A stretch of DNA of 64,000 nt from Dyadobacter crusticola DSM 16708 (GCF_000701505.1 NZ_JNJB01000007.1:147302-211301); one strand, 5' to 3'; positions 36,813 through 46,029 are shown, counted from the stretch's first letter. Made by a program: numbers and translations. The notes: generated by a model not told the origin, from the sequence alone.

Positions 36813-37740
36813 AAGCAGCCAGAATATCCTTAACCAAACGGTGCCTTACCACATCTGATCCATCCAGTTCAACAAAACTGATTCCTTTAATGCCTTTCAA
36901 CACAGTTATGGAATCGGTAAGACCCGATTTGAGGTTTTTGGGCAAATCTATCTGTGACTTGTCCCCCGTAATGATCGCTTTGGAGCTCGGGCCCATCCTG
37001 GTCAGGAACATCTTCATCTGCATTGGCGTCGTGTTCTGCGCCTCGTCGAGCAATATGAATGCATTGTTCAGCGTACGTCCGCGCATATATGCAAGCGGGG
37101 CGATTTCGATCGTCCTGCTTTCGAGATATAACTTCAATTTCTCCGGCGCGATCATATCGTCGAGCGCGTCATAAATCGGGCGAAGATACGGGTCGATTTT
37201 TTCTTTCAAATCACCTGGTAAAAAGCCCAGGTTCTCCCCTGCTTCTACTGCCGGGCGGGTTATGATGATTTTCTTGACTTCTTTGTTTTTAAGGGCGCGT
37301 ACCGCAATAGCGACTGCGGTGTAAGTTTTACCCGTTCCGGCAGGACCGATTGCAAATACCAGATCAAACTTAGCCGCCTGCTCGACCAGCAGCCTCTGGT
37401 TGGTTGTTTTTGCCTTGATAACCAGGCCTTTATTTCCGTAAAGGATTACATCGTCGTCATCTTCGCCACTCGGTACCGGCGTTTTCGAAACACCGTTGAG
37501 ATACCCTTTAACATTGTCATTGGTGATCTTACCATATTTCTGGTAATGAGCCAGAAGTGAGTCCATTACATCTGTAATCCGGATGATTTCGGGAGCTGTG
37601 CCCTGAATGCGGATCTCGTTACCGCGTGAAATGATCTTGCTTTCCGGGAAAGCGGCGGCGACTTCCTTGATATTCGAGTTGTGAATACCCAAAAAGTCAA
37701 CCATTGAAACGTCTTCGAGCGTGATGATTTTTTCCAGCAA
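36793..37740 (-). CDS. phoH: PhoH-family ATPase
   Basis: The 315-aa protein has an N-terminal RNA-binding-like region, Walker A GPAGTGKTYTA, Walker B-like FILLDEAQN and the PhoH family core. PhoH proteins are ATPases, some with RNA-related roles, and their cellular job in Bacteroidota is unsettled. The start is TTG 37740 (LEKIITLEDVSMVDFLG matches family N-termini); no ATG lies in frame upstream before the preceding AT-rich stretch, and ATG at residue 13 would drop conserved residues. Its 3' end overlaps the M43 gene. Confidence 0.9.
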   Translation of the reverse strand: MLEKIITLEDVSMVDFLGIHNSNIKEVAAAFPESKIISRGNEIRIQGTAPEIIRITDVMDSLLAHYQKYGKITNDNVKGYLNGVSKTPVPSGEDDDDVILYGNKGLVIKAKTTNQRLLVEQAAKFDLVFAIGPAGTGKTYTAVAIAVRALKNKEVKKIIITRPAVEAGENLGFLPGDLKEKIDPYLRPIYDALDDMIAPEKLKLYLESRTIEIAPLAYMRGRTLNNAFILLDEAQNTTPMQMKMFLTRMGPSSKAIITGDKSQIDLPKNLKSGLTDSITVLKGIKGISFVELDGSDVVRHRLVKDILAAYEKSEQ

Positions 37741-37948
37741 ATGAATTAAAGTTTAGTGTTTACCTATTTGTTCTAAAATTTAGTAATAATACCAACATTA
37801 ATAAAACAAAGAATCAGAAAATCCTATTCCGCAACTGAAAAAATATTGCAAAAACCCCTGTTTTCCGACCAACTATTTCATTATCAGATTGGCAGAAAAA
37901 TGAAGTTTTTCGAGAAAAAAATAAAGGTTGAACTTCAAGATCCTTTCT

Positions 37949-37978
37949 TTTGATCGCGCCCCGCATTGCGTAACTTTG
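37949..37978 (+). promoter_or_regulatory. Promoter of dnaB
   Basis: TTTG (37949-37952), an 18-base spacer and TAACTTTG (37971-37978) match the consensus. The ATG at 37985 is only 6 bases past the -7 box, so the mRNA would be leaderless or nearly so. Confidence 0.65.
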
Positions 37979-37984
37979 CCTTCT

Positions 37985-39598
37985 ATGGAAAACGAAAAAG
38001 CACCCAATAACTCTTTCAGACAAGGCTCCAAATCCGGGGCTTTCGCTAAAAAGCCTTACGGGGCAAGGACACCATCTACCGATCAGACACTCAGCAAATT
38101 ACCTCCTCAGGCCATTGATATGGAAGAGGCTGTGCTCGGTGCTTTGATGATTGAAAAAGATGCATTGACTGCCGTAGCCGACATTCTCCGCCCCGACAGT
38201 TTTTACAAGGAAGCCCACGTGCGGATTTACAGCGCTATTATCACGCTTTTCGCCGACTCGGAGCCGATCGATATGCTGACGGTTACCGCCAAGCTGCGAA
38301 GCACAGGCGAGCTGGAAATGATCGGCGGCGCTCCGTACATTATGCAGCTGACCAACAAGGTCAACTCAGCCGCCAACATCGAATTCCATGCGCGTATCAT
38401 TTCCCAGGCTTACATTAAAAGGGAACTGATCAAAATCGCATCTGAGATCCAGCGGGAGGCATTTGAAGACACAACTGACGTCTTTATGCTTCTTGACAAA
38501 ATGGAACAAAACCTTTTCCAGATCTCGGAATCCAACATCAAGAAGAACTATGCGGACATGGGCGCACTGATGCGACAGGCATTGGCCGAGCTCGACCAGA
38601 AGAAAAATAATAAAGACGGTCTTACCGGAGTTCCGTCGGGTTTCAGTGCGCTTGACAGACTTACTTCCGGCTGGCAGAAAACGGAGCTAATGATCCTGGC
38701 GGCACGTCCGGGTATGGGAAAGACGGCATTCGTCGTTTCTTCGCTCCGCAACGCCGCTGTGGATTTCAACATGCCCGTCGCTATTTTCTCGCTCGAAATG
38801 TCCTCTGTTCAGCTTGTAAACAGGCTTATCTCGGCAGAAGCTGAAATTGACAGTGAAAAGATCAGAAAAGGAAGTTTGGCACCGCACGAGTGGGAGCAGT
38901 TGCATCACCGCATTCATCGTCTGACGAATGCACCGATTTTTATTGACGATACCCCGGCGCTTTCCATTCTCGAACTTCGTGCCAAATGCCGTCGTTTAAA
39001 GGCCCAGCACGATATTCAAATGATCGTAATCGACTACTTGCAGCTGATGACGGGAGATACCGGAGGCAAAGGCGCGGGTAATCGGGAACAGGAAATTGCA
39101 ATGATCTCGCGGTCTTTGAAAAACCTGGCAAAAGAACTTGACGTGCCGGTGATTGCACTCTCGCAGCTGAGCCGGGCAGTAGAAACGCGCGGCGGAGAAA
39201 AACGCCCGCAGCTTTCCGATTTGCGTGAATCGGGATCCATTGAACAGGATGCAGATATGGTTATCTTCCTCTACCGTCCGGAATATTATGGGATTACCGA
39301 AGATGAAGCTGGTAACTCGGTAGCAGGTATAGGAGAGGTAATTTTGGCTAAAAACCGGGCTGGGTCACTCGACACCATTCAGCTGCGGTTTATCGGTAAG
39401 TACACCAAGTTCGCCGATCTTGACTCCGCTTACAGCCCTGCCCCATTCTCGGTAGACCGCCCCATTCAAACCACCAACCCGATCGGTTCGTTCGAAAGCC
39501 AGGCAAATCCATCTTCGGCTGGCGGGACATTAAGAAGCCGCGCCAACGACCTCAGCAACTTCGACTACAAAGGGCCGGATAGCGAGCCACCGTTTTAA
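37985..39598 (+). CDS. dnaB: Replicative DNA helicase
   Basis: DnaB is the hexameric helicase that unwinds DNA at the fork. From ATG 37985 the protein has 537 residues; a TTG at 37928 would lengthen it by 19 residues but lies upstream of the promoter -7 box. The N-terminal DnaB domain (PPQAIDMEEAVLGALMI) and RecA-like domain with Walker A ARPGMGKTAF, the DYLQLM motif and LRESGSIEQDADMV are present, and the C-terminal tail is disordered. A long hairpin element separates it from convergent rlmD. Confidence 0.97.
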   Translation: MENEKAPNNSFRQGSKSGAFAKKPYGARTPSTDQTLSKLPPQAIDMEEAVLGALMIEKDALTAVADILRPDSFYKEAHVRIYSAIITLFADSEPIDMLTVTAKLRSTGELEMIGGAPYIMQLTNKVNSAANIEFHARIISQAYIKRELIKIASEIQREAFEDTTDVFMLLDKMEQNLFQISESNIKKNYADMGALMRQALAELDQKKNNKDGLTGVPSGFSALDRLTSGWQKTELMILAARPGMGKTAFVVSSLRNAAVDFNMPVAIFSLEMSSVQLVNRLISAEAEIDSEKIRKGSLAPHEWEQLHHRIHRLTNAPIFIDDTPALSILELRAKCRRLKAQHDIQMIVIDYLQLMTGDTGGKGAGNREQEIAMISRSLKNLAKELDVPVIALSQLSRAVETRGGEKRPQLSDLRESGSIEQDADMVIFLYRPEYYGITEDEAGNSVAGIGEVILAKNRAGSLDTIQLRFIGKYTKFADLDSAYSPAPFSVDRPIQTTNPIGSFESQANPSSAGGTLRSRANDLSNFDYKGPDSEPPF

Positions 39599-39603
39599 CC
39601 CCG

Positions 39604-39675
39604 TTTTACCCTAAATCCCCTGGAAGGGGACTTTTGCGATCTGCAAAGTGCCCTTCCAGGGGATTTAGGGTAAAA
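39604..39675. repeat. Long hairpin (REP-like) element between dnaB and rlmD
   Basis: TTTTACCCTAAATCCCC and 8 more bases (39604-39628) are perfectly inverted at 39651-39675, giving a 25-bp stem. After one mismatch, ACTTT(T)GC and GCAAAGT extend it to about 32 pairs with a bulged T, and a short loop GATCT closes it. It starts 5 bases after the dnaB stop. The CCCTAAATCCCC...GGAAGGGG pattern resembles intergenic repeats I associate with Bacteroidota genomes; copies elsewhere cannot be counted from this window. Confidence 0.85.
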
Positions 39676-39733
39676 ACCAGCACCACCACTCACAACAAGC
39701 TCACAAGAGTTCGCTCCCAGTGGATCTAGGGGG

Positions 39734-41131
39734 CTACCTTCTCACCAACAACGCCACATTCTCCACGTGATGCGTGTTTGGGAACATGTCTACGGGCTGT
39801 ACTTTGGTTACTTCATAATCTTCTGACATCAATGCGAGGTCGCGGGCCTGGGTGGCGGTGTTGCAGCTTACGTATACAATCCGGTCTGGTGCGGCTTTGA
39901 GGATAGTTTCCACAACGGGCACATCCATTCCCGCGCGGGGCGGATCCGTGATGATCACGTCTGGCCTGCCGTGCGTATTCAGGAAACTTTCGTTCATGAT
40001 GCCACGCATATCTCCGGCGAAAAAGGAAGTGTTTGTAATCCCGTTCAACTCCGAATTCCTGCGTGCGTCCTGTACTGCTGCTTCCACATATTCTACGCCG
40101 ACTACCTTTTTGGCTCTTCTGGCAACAAAATTGGCGATTGTACCCGTTCCGGTATACAGATCATAAACAGATTCATTGCCGGTCAATGCGGCAAACTCCC
40201 GCGCCACACTGAACAGCTGGTAAGCCTGCTCTGAATTCGTCTGATAAAATGATTTAGGCCCAACCAGGAATGTGAGATCTTCCATTGTTTCGCGGATAAA
40301 ATTTTCGCCCGCGTAGTTGATCACTTCCTGGTCCTGATACGAATCGTTTCCTTTCAGATTGATGATGTAGTTTAGCGATGTGATCTCCGGGTGCGTTTTG
40401 TGCATGTACTCCAATACCTCATTGATTGCCTCCTGATTGTCGGCCCCAAACTGCACGATCACCATCACATCACCTGAATTGGCGGTTCTTACCACCAGAT
40501 TACGCATGATACCCACATTGAACCGAACATCATAGTAAGGGATATTTTTCAAATCGGCGAAATGGTGCAGCGAGTTACGGATCGTGTTGGAAGGATCCGG
40601 CTGCAAATGGCAGTGATCTACCGTAAAAATCTTGTCAAATCGCTTTGGAACGTGAAATCCCAGCGCGTTTTTGGAAAACTGCTGGCCCGAGTCCATTTGC
40701 TCCTTCGTGAGCCACCGCCAGTTTGAAAAAGTAAATTCCAACTTATTGCGGTAATATTCAGTCCTTGGTGCAGCGATAATCTGATTTATCTCAACATTCC
40801 TGATCTTTCCGATCCTCTCAAAATGATCGATTACCTGCTGCCTTTTGAACGTCAGCTGATGCGCGTAGTCAATGTGCTGCCACCTGCAGCCGCCGCAAAC
40901 CGTATGGTGAATGCAGTATGGGTCGGTACGTAATTCAGATAGCTTGTGTGTCTTTGTAACAATAGCTTCTTTGAGTTTCTTCTTTGTTTTTACAACCTGC
41001 AAATCAACGATGTCACCCGGCGCCACATTTCCTTCAACAAAAATTACACCGTCTTCGGACTTAAATATACATTTGCCTTCTGCCGCAAAATCGGTAATTT
41101 CAACGTACTCATATTTATTGTTTTTGAGCAT
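39734..41131 (-). CDS. rlmD: 23S rRNA (uracil-5-)-methyltransferase RlmD family
   Basis: This 465-aa TRAM/class I methyltransferase has cysteines for a 4Fe-4S cluster (DPYCIHHTVCGGCRW, plus Cys in DHCHLQ), the RNA-binding FLVGPKSFYQTN, the SAM motif DLYTGTGTIANF and the catalytic region YVSCNTATQARDL. It methylates a uracil to m5U in 23S rRNA (U1939 in E. coli numbering for RlmD). The target position in this species is an inference from the family. Confidence 0.93.
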   Translation of the reverse strand: MLKNNKYEYVEITDFAAEGKCIFKSEDGVIFVEGNVAPGDIVDLQVVKTKKKLKEAIVTKTHKLSELRTDPYCIHHTVCGGCRWQHIDYAHQLTFKRQQVIDHFERIGKIRNVEINQIIAAPRTEYYRNKLEFTFSNWRWLTKEQMDSGQQFSKNALGFHVPKRFDKIFTVDHCHLQPDPSNTIRNSLHHFADLKNIPYYDVRFNVGIMRNLVVRTANSGDVMVIVQFGADNQEAINEVLEYMHKTHPEITSLNYIINLKGNDSYQDQEVINYAGENFIRETMEDLTFLVGPKSFYQTNSEQAYQLFSVAREFAALTGNESVYDLYTGTGTIANFVARRAKKVVGVEYVEAAVQDARRNSELNGITNTSFFAGDMRGIMNESFLNTHGRPDVIITDPPRAGMDVPVVETILKAAPDRIVYVSCNTATQARDLALMSEDYEVTKVQPVDMFPNTHHVENVALLVRR

Positions 41132-41193
41132 ACTTTCTTGTTTTAATTCTTAATCCAAATCGTATAGGATCATTTTTACTACTTCATCCAACC

Positions 41194-43401
41194 ATGAAAA
41201 AACGTTTCCTCTGGTCGATTTTCCTTCTGTTTTTCTTTTTCCAAGCCAAGGCTACACACATTGTCGGCGGTCAGCTTTTTATCACGCAAAATCCTAACCA
41301 ATACTATAACTACAATATAGGACTCACCATGTACTTCGATGCGCTGAATGGAAACCCAGGCGCCGAAGACCAGGCTGTGGTTATTTACGTCTTCCGAAAA
41401 CGCGACAATGCACCTATCGGCTGGCTTGAAGCCCCAAAAATAGAACGAAAATCGGTCTCCTACGCAAATCCACTTTGCGGAATATCCACACTGCAGACTT
41501 ACATGATCACTTATAGTACTGCTCTGCGCCTGGAACCCGGCCAATTCAACGATCCCGACGGGTACTATATGGTGTGGGACAGGTGTTGTCGCAATGGGAC
41601 GATCACCAACATCCGCAACCCTGGCGACGCGGGAAGCTTGTTTTACCTGGAATTCCCGCCATTGATGAAGAACAATGCAAATTTCAAAAACTCCTCCCCC
41701 GTTTTCCCCGCTATCAAAGGTGACTATGCCTGCGTCAATTCCCCGTTCTTCTTCGATTTTGGAGGAAAAGATGCAGATGGCGATAGTCTTTCGTACAAGC
41801 TTATCACGCCTATGCAGGGTTACTCCGATAAAGCCAACCCGAGCATTCCGGCGCGTGGCTCCTCCGCTTATCCCCGCCTGAACTGGATTAACGGAATCTC
41901 AGAAGCAAATATGATCCCTGGCCCCGAACCACTGAAAGTGAACCCTGCAACCGGAATGCTTTCTGTGACGCCAGGCAGCGTGGGTTTATATGTGTTTGCA
42001 GTACAGGTGGATGAATTCAGGAATGGGGTAAAAATCGGTTCTCTGACGCGCGACTTTCAGCTCAAAGTAGTCGATTGCCCCAAAATGGATCCACCCAAGC
42101 TGCTGTTTAAACCCAAAGGAAAAACCGCGTGGTACAGCGAGAATGAGATCATCACGGTTAAAAAAGACGATCCGAACTGCTTCGAGGTGATCGTAACTGA
42201 TCCTACTGTCAACCAGCTGATCAAGGTAAATGGCCGCGCCGTCAACAACTCGAAAGACTATTTCACAATCCTCCCGGCGGAATTCCGCACGAGTATCGCA
42301 AACGATACGCTGAAATTTGAAGTGTGCCTGGACGAATGCTTTGTGACTTACGATAATCGGCCCATCAAAATTGAGCTGATTGCGGAGGACGAAAGTTGTC
42401 CGGTTCCGCTGATGGACACGCTCAGTATCTTCATCCGACGTGAGAGCTCTGGCAATAATGCGCCGGTTGTGAGCACTTCGCTGGGCAGCGATTTCGTGCA
42501 TGTTACCGCAGGCGTGCCGGTGAATTTTACTGTCTTTGGTAAAGATCCCGACAAGGACAAGCTGGCATTGTCCGGCCGTGGACGGGATTTCAATATGAAG
42601 GATTTGGGCATGAATTTCGCGGCTGCCTCGGGGACTGAGAGCGTGCAGCAGAACTTCACCTGGACGCCGCCTTGCAACGCAAAAAAAGGCGATACGCTGG
42701 CAGTCGATTTCAAGCTGGAAGATATGCGCTGTGAAGGAAACCCGATGCCGGTCTCAAAACCTGTATACTTCATTGTCGACGAGTCACCCAACAACCCGCC
42801 CACAGTAGCCACGTCGCTTCCCGTGCAGGAGATTACCTACACGATCGGCACAACGGAGGGAATTGCATTCGATGTGTTCGGGAATGATCCCGACACCAAT
42901 GCGATCAGTCTGGTAGCAGCAGGACGTGGTTTTGATATCAAAGAACTGGGAATGCTGTTCGACGGAAAAACGGGCGTGAAAAGCCTTATCTCTCCCTATT
43001 CCTGGAATCCCGAATGCGGTTTGCTTAATGGCGAGGCCGAGCAGACTTTTATGGTTGATTTCATTACAATGGACAAGAGCTGCGCGTCCGCAAGCGACAC
43101 TACCACGGTCAGGATCACCGTCAGAGATACCGAAGAAGAGCCCTTTCCGGACTTCCCGAATGTGATCACTCCTAACGGAGATTCAAAGAATGACTGCTTC
43201 GTATTCCAGGATCTGCCGCGAGACAAATGCGACGATCAGTTCAAGGATGTAACGGTTTACAATCGCTGGGGCAAGCAGGTATATTACTCCAAGATCCGTC
43301 CAAACGACTGGTGCCCGGACAACATTTCAGCGGGTTACTATTACTACCTCATCCAATACACCCGCCGCTCCTACAAAGGCGGACTGACCATATTGAAGTG
43401 A
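41194..43401 (+). CDS. Second HIVGG-type surface protein with T9SS type-B sorting domain
   Basis: The 735-aa protein begins with a signal peptide that ends at QAKA before THIVGGQL. The N-terminal module contains VWDRCCRN and a stretch matching the paralogue at 2975-4882. Two repeats of about 95 residues, with motifs like FGKDPDKDKLALSGRGRDF and FGNDPDTNAISLVAAGRGF, look like cadherin/PKD-type folds. The tail (PDFPNVITPNGDSKNDCF, YNRWGKQVYYS) is a T9SS type-B sorting domain. It is a surface or secreted protein of unknown ligand. Confidence 0.9.
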   Translation: MKKRFLWSIFLLFFFFQAKATHIVGGQLFITQNPNQYYNYNIGLTMYFDALNGNPGAEDQAVVIYVFRKRDNAPIGWLEAPKIERKSVSYANPLCGISTLQTYMITYSTALRLEPGQFNDPDGYYMVWDRCCRNGTITNIRNPGDAGSLFYLEFPPLMKNNANFKNSSPVFPAIKGDYACVNSPFFFDFGGKDADGDSLSYKLITPMQGYSDKANPSIPARGSSAYPRLNWINGISEANMIPGPEPLKVNPATGMLSVTPGSVGLYVFAVQVDEFRNGVKIGSLTRDFQLKVVDCPKMDPPKLLFKPKGKTAWYSENEIITVKKDDPNCFEVIVTDPTVNQLIKVNGRAVNNSKDYFTILPAEFRTSIANDTLKFEVCLDECFVTYDNRPIKIELIAEDESCPVPLMDTLSIFIRRESSGNNAPVVSTSLGSDFVHVTAGVPVNFTVFGKDPDKDKLALSGRGRDFNMKDLGMNFAAASGTESVQQNFTWTPPCNAKKGDTLAVDFKLEDMRCEGNPMPVSKPVYFIVDESPNNPPTVATSLPVQEITYTIGTTEGIAFDVFGNDPDTNAISLVAAGRGFDIKELGMLFDGKTGVKSLISPYSWNPECGLLNGEAEQTFMVDFITMDKSCASASDTTTVRITVRDTEEEPFPDFPNVITPNGDSKNDCFVFQDLPRDKCDDQFKDVTVYNRWGKQVYYSKIRPNDWCPDNISAGYYYYLIQYTRRSYKGGLTILK

Positions 43402-43733
43402 GAACTTCCTATACTGAACATTGGTATCATTATTATAATAAGCTTACTACATGCAGTAATAACCCGCTGTGTCGCCAATATGGAAAGTAGAATATGTATT
43501 GTATGCAAGATGAATATCATCTGTATATAAAAAATTAAAAGCTGAATGCTTTCAATAAGTATTATATGCTTTATATGTAACAAATGCTCTACCGTATAAA
43601 ATGTATATTATGTATCAACCATTAGGAAAGTACAGCAGGATAAACCACTGAGAGTGAGAACAACTCCATTCTCCTTCTTCCATCCTCCCTTTCCTCCATA
43701 AAAAAAAAACCTTACACCTAAAAAAGAAAGTAA
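43402..43733. other. AT-rich intergenic region
   Basis: These 332 bases are strongly AT-rich and hold no gene that I can support. A 16-base imperfect palindrome (TTACTACATGCAGTAA) lies near 43446-43461. The nearby short frames look like chance. I see no clear promoter for the following gene, though the AT-rich right end could supply one. Confidence 0.5.
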
Positions 43734-44387
43734 ATGAAAATAGCATTGATCGGAGCAACTGGATTTGTTGGCTCTCATGTTCTACAGGAACTGATAAGCA
43801 GAGGTCATGATGTGATTGCGATTGCGCGTAACACAGACAAAATACCGACAGATGGCGGCAACGTTACAGCCGTTTCGGCAGACGTACTTAAACCCCAGGA
43901 AGTAGCAAGTGCGGTAAACGGAGCAGATGCGGTAGTTAGTACTTATAATCCGGGCTGGACTAACCCGAATATATATGCAGAATTCCTGGCGGGTGCACAG
44001 TCGATTCAGGCTGGCGTGAGGCAAGCTGGCGTGAAGAGGCTGCTAGTTGTGGGAGGCGCAGGAAGCTTGTATGTAAAGCCGGGAGTTCAGCTCATTGATA
44101 CGCCCCATTTTCCGGAAGAGTACAAGCCTGGGGCAAGCGCGGCGCGTGAGTACCTCGACATACTTAAAGAAGAAAGCGAACTCGACTGGACCTTTCTGAG
44201 TCCGGCCATTGAAATGCACCCGGGTACTTCGGGAACAAGAAAGGGAAACTACCGCAAAGACTTGGACAGTCCTGTGTACGACGAAAATCATAGAAGCATT
44301 ATTTCAGTGGAGGATCTGGCGCTGGCCATCGTCGACGAGGTTGAGCAGGGTAACCACATCAAACAGCGTTTTACCGTAGCTTACTAA
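43734..44387 (+). CDS. NAD(P)-binding oxidoreductase, NmrA/YwnB-like
   Basis: The 217-aa short-chain-reductase-like protein begins with the Rossmann nucleotide loop GATGFVG (residues 8-14) and has VVGGAGSLYV and a C-terminal helix; such proteins use NADP(H) or act as redox sensors. Substrate unknown. It has no signal peptide. A perfect 15-bp terminator hairpin follows it. Confidence 0.88.
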   Translation: MKIALIGATGFVGSHVLQELISRGHDVIAIARNTDKIPTDGGNVTAVSADVLKPQEVASAVNGADAVVSTYNPGWTNPNIYAEFLAGAQSIQAGVRQAGVKRLLVVGGAGSLYVKPGVQLIDTPHFPEEYKPGASAAREYLDILKEESELDWTFLSPAIEMHPGTSGTRKGNYRKDLDSPVYDENHRSIISVEDLALAIVDEVEQGNHIKQRFTVAY

Positions 44388-44408
44388 TACAAAGGTTTGT
44401 ATTAAACG

Positions 44409-44459
44409 AAAGCTTGGATAGTACTTAAAGGCCCACAAGGCTGATACTATCCAAGCTTT
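44409..44459 (+). terminator. Terminator after the NmrA-like gene
   Basis: AAAGCTTGGATAGTA (44409-44423) pairs perfectly with TACTATCCAAGCTTT (44445-44459), and the 21-base loop contains a small inner stem (GCC/GGC). The right arm ends in T residues. Confidence 0.85.
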
Positions 44460-44706
44460 ATTTCTGTACTAAAAGCGATATACATTTAAAACTTTTATAA
44501 AGTATAATACATACATAAATGTAAAAACTATATTAATGTATTTAAAGTATTATTTGGATGAAATATAAGATACTTTCGCTACTCAATAACAATACTAAAT
44601 GAACGCTGCTTTTCAAGCGTTTAGTTAAAATCTTCGCGCAAAACGGCCATGATTTTCCCAGAAATTGAGGTTCTTTGTAACTTCTGACACCAATTATCTT
44701 GACTTA
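44460..44706. other. AT-rich intergenic region before the porin gene
   Basis: I see no gene in this stretch. AACGCT/AGCGTT arms around 44604-44633 form a weak hairpin (ACTAAA...AGTTT context). The right end holds a porin promoter candidate. Confidence 0.45.
44674..44701 (+). promoter_or_regulatory. Candidate promoter of the porin gene
   Basis: TTTG (44674-44677), a 17-base spacer and TATCTTG (44695-44701) resemble the consensus, with one T missing in the -7 box. The ATG follows after 5 bases, so the transcript would be nearly leaderless, as for dnaB. Confidence 0.35.
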
Positions 44707-46029
44707 ATGATACTTCGATACGCCGGATTTACACTCCTGCTTATTTGCCTGACTGCCGGTCAGGGTTTCTCCCAGCGCTTTCTGATGGATCTGGTTGACA
44801 CCACTAACCAGATGGGAAAGGGTATGCTCTCCATTTATGAACGTTACAATCGCGTCCGGATCAGCGGCTACATCCAACCGCAGTTTCAATACATCTCTAA
44901 AAAAGGAGCCGAAACTTATGGAGGCGGCAATTTCAGTGCTGCTTCCAACAACCGGTTTATGCTCCGGCGCGGAAGGTTGCGCGTAGATTATGCGCATTTG
45001 AATGAACACAATGATCCAACATCTTATTTCGTATTTCAGTTTGACGGCACTGAACGGGGTGTCGCGATAAGAGATTTTTGGGGAAGGTTTTACGAAAACA
45101 AATTCCGGCTATTCGCATTGACAACCGGTATGTTCGCGCGGCCTTTTGGGTATGAGATCAATCTTTCCTCTGCCAACCGTGAAAGTCCCGAGCGCGGCAG
45201 GATGTCACAGATACTGATGCGGACCGAACGGGATATCGGTGCGATGCTCACAGTTACCAGCAGGCAGTCTGATTTATGGTGGAAAAAATTAAAGCTTGAT
45301 GCCGGCGTATTCAATGGACAGGGCATGTCGGGACCTATGGATTACGACAGTCACAAAGACGTGATCGCCAGGTTCAGTCTTAAACCGACCAAAGTACGTG
45401 CGCTAGGCGGCAGCACGCTTTCTGCGGGCGTATCCAGTTATATAGGCGGGATCACGCATCAGTCAAAATTACATTACAAGACGCAGCACAGGGGAGGCGA
45501 ATACGTCATGGCGGCCGACTCCGCGGAAAGCAATCTCGGAAAAATTGCTCCACGGAACTATGCCGGGGCAGATATTCAGATCAGCTTACCAAACCGGAAA
45601 GGTGAAACGGAGTTCAGGGCCGAATACATCAAAGGCAAGCAGACTGCAACATTTTCCACCAGCGAAACACCGGGTGTTTACCCTGTCACGAACGGGGTTA
45701 AAAATCCATTGTACGTGCGTAATTTCGACGGCGGCTACTTCTATTTTCTCCAAAGCCTGGGCAGCCTTGAACACATGCTGGTGTTTAAATACGACTGGTA
45801 CGATCCCAACAAGCTGGTTTCAGGTACCCAGATCTCGGATGCCAGGGGATTCAGCAAGGCCGACTTGCGGTACGATACCTTTGGAATGGGCTATATATAT
45901 GTAGCGAATGAATCCCTGAAGTTCACATTCTACTATGATTTTGTCCGGAATGAAAAGTCAGCACTGGCAGGCTACACCGGCGATGTGCCGGACGATCTTT
46001 TTACCTGCCGTGTGCAATACAACTTTTAG
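44707..46029 (+). CDS. Outer membrane porin, phosphate-selective O/P-like
   Basis: From ATG 44707 the protein has 440 residues with a signal peptide (GFTLLLICLTAGQGFS) and then many amphipathic beta strands ending in aromatic residues (FTCRVQYNF), the pattern of an outer-membrane porin of the OprO/OprP type. The frame opens earlier at a TTG (44665), but that adds 14 residues before the signal peptide. Substrate unknown. Its 3' end overlaps the convergent SRPBCC gene by 4 bases. Confidence 0.85.
   Translation: MILRYAGFTLLLICLTAGQGFSQRFLMDLVDTTNQMGKGMLSIYERYNRVRISGYIQPQFQYISKKGAETYGGGNFSAASNNRFMLRRGRLRVDYAHLNEHNDPTSYFVFQFDGTERGVAIRDFWGRFYENKFRLFALTTGMFARPFGYEINLSSANRESPERGRMSQILMRTERDIGAMLTVTSRQSDLWWKKLKLDAGVFNGQGMSGPMDYDSHKDVIARFSLKPTKVRALGGSTLSAGVSSYIGGITHQSKLHYKTQHRGGEYVMAADSAESNLGKIAPRNYAGADIQISLPNRKGETEFRAEYIKGKQTATFSTSETPGVYPVTNGVKNPLYVRNFDGGYFYFLQSLGSLEHMLVFKYDWYDPNKLVSGTQISDARGFSKADLRYDTFGMGYIYVANESLKFTFYYDFVRNEKSALAGYTGDVPDDLFTCRVQYNF

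Noticed and set aside
39604..39675. Ordinary terminator only
   Set aside because: The stem is far longer than needed and lacks a clear T run, so it is listed as a repeat element instead.
3044..41290. IVGG motif as evidence of trypsin-like proteases
   Set aside because: The HIVGG lies at the mature N-terminus of two surface proteins that lack a catalytic triad; their fold is different.
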